This document shows positions 60,442 through 64,000 of a DNA stretch of 64,000 nucleotides, piece after piece. The position numbers and the translations under genes are program-made. The notes below the pieces were generated by a model that was not told the origin of the DNA, did no database searches, and saw nothing but the letters and a program-made list of their open reading frames with translations. This DNA is from Pararge aegeria (Eukaryota; Arthropoda; Insecta; Lepidoptera; Nymphalidae), in assembly GCF_905163445.1 (NCBI RefSeq), contig NC_053187.1, forward strand, positions 10,974,001-11,038,000. Direction: 5' to 3'. Position 1 is the stretch's first letter, and each line of letters begins with the position of its first letter.

Positions 60442-61379
60442 TTGTTGTAGTTATAAGATTTAACAATAAATGTTTCAACATTAAATGAGTAATCATCTTT
60501 TTGTTTTAACACCTTACAATCTGCTATACTTCTGTGGCTAGTAAGGACTCGCCACAGAATTAAGAACATATAGAACCCTCATCATCATCATCATCATATC
60601 AACTCATTACTGGCCCACTACAAGGCACGGGTCTCCTCCCACAATGAGAAAGGGTTAAGGCCGTAGTCCACCACGCTGGCCCAGTGCGGATTTGTGGACT
60701 TAGAACCCTCATTCAGCCATTATTGCATGCAGTGCAGTGTCCACAAACAGCGAAAATGCCCCGCGCACGGCTCACTTCACACCCGCGTGTTGCTAGCTCA
60801 AAACACTTTTCCCTTTTTCCCGAAGTTATGGTTACCGTTATGAAAACTGCTAAATGGAGTGAAGTAATGTTCGAGAAACACTACTAAAGTGGCGTGGTTT
60901 TTGACTCTTTAATATTTGTCGCATACACGATTTCTGTATGTTCTTAATTCTGCGTCGCTTAATTGTATTTCGGAACTCTATACTGCAAACACAATTAGTG
61001 GGGCCTATGTATGATATATATTATACATTTTTTATATTTTTAAAACATATTTTCGTCTAAAATGTTTTCAAAATACAACTTATTTTTTAAAATAAAAAAA
61101 ATAACAGCTTTTGGCACTATAGGCTTAAAATAAATACCTATAGGGACCGTAGGTACATTATGACTCAATGGTTATCGCTGCACAGGAGTAAGTAAAATTT
61201 TCTCGTCAGAAGAAATAAATCTAAATTACCTCTAACGCGCAGTAGAGTTCTCGTAGTTATTTATTAGTTTCGAGATAAAATAAAATACCTATATATGAAT
61301 AATATGATTTAGGGATTACTGATTTGGTAAGGTTTAATATTTTTATTTGTTTCTTAATATTTAAATTTTTAATTTTAGT
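60442..61379. other. 3' flank of TfIIEalpha with LINE tail
   Basis: PolyA signal 'acaataaatg' at about 60460. 60584-60705 is another 'gtagtccaccacgctggccc' tail preceded by (atc)n. The rest is AT-rich with no gene. Confidence 0.5.
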
Positions 61380-61523
61380 ATTTGAAACGTATACGCTGCC
61401 TAAAATGAAAACCATAAACTTGTTTTTTCGCACTGTTCAATTTTCCAATTTTTAGTTGCCCGAATAGCAACTTACTTAACAAAGTTTATGGTTTTCATTT
61501 TAGGCAGCGTATAAGTTTCAAAT
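61380..61523. mobile_element. Foldback MITE with 42-bp arms
   Basis: 61380-61421 (starts atttgaaacgtatacgctgc) and 61482-61523 are complementary with one mismatch, around a 60-nt loop. 144 bp in all; no coding capacity. Confidence 0.85.
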
Positions 61524-62612
61524 GAAATCCGGTTGTGTCGCGTGCTTACCTAACTTAGGTATTTTAGAAGATAAAATAAGTTAACCAAGTTTAATCAAAA
61601 TAATATTTATTTTTATAATAATTTAACAAAATAATTCACTAAACGAAATATAAATACAAAAAATAGAAACTATAATCTATAGCTACACATTAACGTGAAG
61701 AAATAATATTCAACATATTAAGGAACAACGCTTCTTAATTTATCGAGAATGTCGTTTAATACTGATCTTAGTGCATTCATTTGTACTATTTTAAAAACAA
61801 ACATATTTTTTTAAATAAATTAAACGTAACTTCGTCTTGTAATTTAAATATACTAAAGCATCTAAATATTCTACCATTATGCCTATTAATTTGTAAAGCT
61901 AGAAAGAAGAAAGGTAAGGTAAAGTATTTATGGTCTGATAGTAAATATTGTGTTTTAATTTCCACGCTGGCAATACCAATTACCGATTTGTTTAAATACA
62001 AAGTTGTAATTTCAAGTACCTACTTGAGTAAGGCGATAACGAAAAACGAACAACAATAAATTTTATCTAAAAAACTTAGGCACTTGGTTACTATATAATT
62101 AGTCACGTATCTAATATAATAAAGAAGAATTGAAATGCCACTAAAACTTTAAAACAAATAAACAAAGTAAAGTTTATTCGCTCAGCTGAATAAATCAAAA
62201 GCAATATTTTATACCTAATCTACCTAAGTAAAACAGTTCGATTACGAGAAATTAAAACGATATAATTTTTCATAATTTAAATAATGTATAAGTTCTTATT
62301 ACTGACCTAATTTTAATAACACTCGAATGTCCATCTACAAATGAAATGTACATTTTGTCCCCCTTAGAATTGCCAAATTAGTGCCACATACGAGTGTCTC
62401 TGGAACTAACATAGAATACTTATAGTAGGTATAGTTGGTTACTTTTTTTTTACTCATTCAAACTTTAGTTGCTTAGACACTCTTATTTCAGCATCAAAAT
62501 TAGAACGCCAAAATGGCTTCAATCAATTGTAGACAAAAACTATTTAAGAGCAGCCTGTCCTGTGGTAATAATCGAGACCAAACTAGTTAGGTAAAATACA
62601 GGGTTAAATAAA
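61524..62612. other. AT-rich intergenic DNA, nothing recognised
   Basis: Only short open frames with no family features; no inverted repeat, RNA or promoter signal stood out. Confidence 0.5.
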
Positions 62613-62957
62613 AAATACCAGAAAGCTCATGATTAAGCTGCAGAAGTTTACATTAAAACTAACAACTTTTGTTTTTAACTCGCTAATTTGTGAAATTTTT
62701 AATATAGATAGGTACTGTATTTGTTACTACTCTGTAATGTTACATCGGCAACAGCTCGCGAAACACGACTTTCGTGCAATCACTGACCCGACTATGTTGC
62801 CGATGTATTGTTGCGATTATGCCGAATCACATTTACAGATACAACATGATTTTTTTTTTGTACAAAATATATTAATACTGAATTTTTGAAAAGTCGTAGA
62901 ACAAAAGTTGTTAGTTTTAATGGTAGGCACCACAATGCCGAGAGCTTTCTAGTATTT
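62613..62957. mobile_element. Compound foldback element, about 345 bp
   Basis: Outer arms 'aaatacc/agaaagctc' at the left and 'gagctttct/agtattt' at the right are inverted. An inner pair 'cattaaaactaacaactttt' and its complement is at about 62651 and 62901, and a third pair 'tacatcggcaaca' and 'tgttgccgatgta' sits in the middle. Three nested inverted pairs with unequal spacers. Confidence 0.75.
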
Positions 62958-64000
62958 ATCAAACGAACCGCCAACCGGTATTAATTTAGCGGTTAGCTTC
63001 AGTTAAAAATATCGTTCTGTGTTTTACAACTTAATTTATTAAACGTTTTCTAAGGCACCGAAATGATATTGGTTACCTACCTGTATATTCAGTGAATGAT
63101 TTTTACCGAAATATAAAGGTATGTATGCCACAAGTTTAAAATGGTCATAATAGAAATAGCTGGACCCAATGAGAACGTTCTGCTGTTTCAATTTATTGTT
63201 TGTTATTTGGCGTTAATTTACCTTTTCATCTGCAAATCGCAGTGGGGGCGGGAAATAACATAAAGAGCTGAAGTTTGAGTTAGACTGGTTATTCTCTGTT
63301 GAGCTGAAGTTTGAGTTGACTGGTTATTCTCTGTAAATAGAGCGAAATTATACTAGAAAAGGTTTTCTCAATTTAACCGGAAACGATACCGAAATCTTAG
63401 CAGAAATGATTCCGTTATTGATCCACGAGTTCAACGAAGAATAAGCTTAATTTGCTATAATCCGTGACGACAACAAATCTTCGTATGATATCACAGAGGG
63501 TTCAATATACCAGTCACGTATTTCCTCAAATAACTCCCGACAGCTTACCTCTATCCATTAATCTATATAAAATACTTGTATATGTATAAATTACATAAAT
63601 GTTAAAATAATATTCATCTATACTACATTGTATACGTATGTTCGTAAGACTCGTAGAGAATTTACGAATTCGCTACAGAGTTCAAAATCGTTCGTAGTTT
63701 TCTAAATGTTTAAAATTTTTAACTATGCCACAATGTATCTTTACAACATAAATTGACAGTTAATTCTCTAAACACGGGGTGAAAAGACGAATGTCGCTGG
63801 CAACTGCGTTGCGCAGTTCACGTTTCATTTATTTTCAGACTACTATCATGATATCGTATATTTAAATTAGGCTCGTACTAAACATTATGATATTAAAACT
63901 CATATCAGTGCTCAACTCATAGGTACACATTTTTTTTTATTGTCGAACATCGTAAGCCCCTTTAATCTATCCGATCTTCACTAACTTTAAACAATATTCA
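62958..64000. other. Intergenic DNA with a tandem duplication
   Basis: 63265-63300 and 63301-63334 are near-identical copies of a unit starting 'gagctgaagtttgagtt' and ending 'ggttattctctg'; three bases are lost in the second. A 'gcttaatttgctataatcc' repeat motif is near 63444. No gene is seen. Confidence 0.55.

Overview
The window is nuclear DNA from a moth or butterfly (Lepidoptera). It is AT-rich, with short exons split by GT/AG introns of 0.1 to 3 kb. It is full of lepidopteran-type SINEs, LINE 3' tails, Helitron-like elements and MITEs. It carries two tandem, catalytically intact insect GH16 beta-1,3-glucanase genes. No bacterial or viral features, CRISPR array or rRNA were seen. The species cannot be named from the sequence alone.

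Layout, left to right. (1) 824-2486 (+): the last two coding exons of a gene I cannot name, encoding a Ser/Arg/Pro-rich C-terminus. About 8 kb of AT-rich intergenic DNA follows, with a possible 5' exon at about 3285-3673. (2) 10492-15013 (+): Dbt, the E2 subunit of the mitochondrial branched-chain alpha-keto acid dehydrogenase complex, nine exons, complete. (3) 15140-18175 (-): Maip1, a mitochondrial m-AAA-protease-interacting protein of the Tim44-like family, three exons, convergent with Dbt (stops about 130 bp apart). (4) 21190-26424 and 29415-36419 (+): two tandem GH16 beta-1,3-glucanase paralogues with identical intron phases and six identical exon lengths. (5) 37148-44092 (-): Rabl3, a small GTPase, six exons; a Helitron-like element sits 17 bp from the acceptor of its last exon. 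(6) 45805-47721 (+): a single-exon Frizzled-CRD/kringle/kinase receptor of the MuSK/Nrk class. (7) 51812-60441 (+): TfIIEalpha, the large subunit of transcription factor IIE, eight coding exons. The rest, to 64000, is intergenic repeat-rich DNA.

I rebuilt the gene models by hand from splice sites and reading-frame phase. Every internal coding junction keeps the frame: the Dbt, Maip1, GH16, Rabl3 and TfIIEalpha models end at natural stops with 473, 279, 375 and 392, 244 and 420 residues. The genes do not form a functional cluster. Dbt and Maip1 are both mitochondrial, but nothing in the sequence shows co-regulation. The only linked pathway is the tandem glucanase pair, whose secreted products would attack dietary or microbial beta-1,3-glucan.

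The richest non-genic signal is mobile DNA: seven copies of one tRNA-derived SINE, at least three MITE families with clear terminal inverted repeats (including an hAT-type element with an exact 8-bp target duplication nested in a SINE, and a pogo-like element with an internal array of its own motif), a short Helitron, and several near-perfect hairpins. I found no convincing new biological system. The most unusual items are the Helitron next to a Rabl3 splice acceptor, the pogo-like motif array and the intronless MuSK-like receptor.
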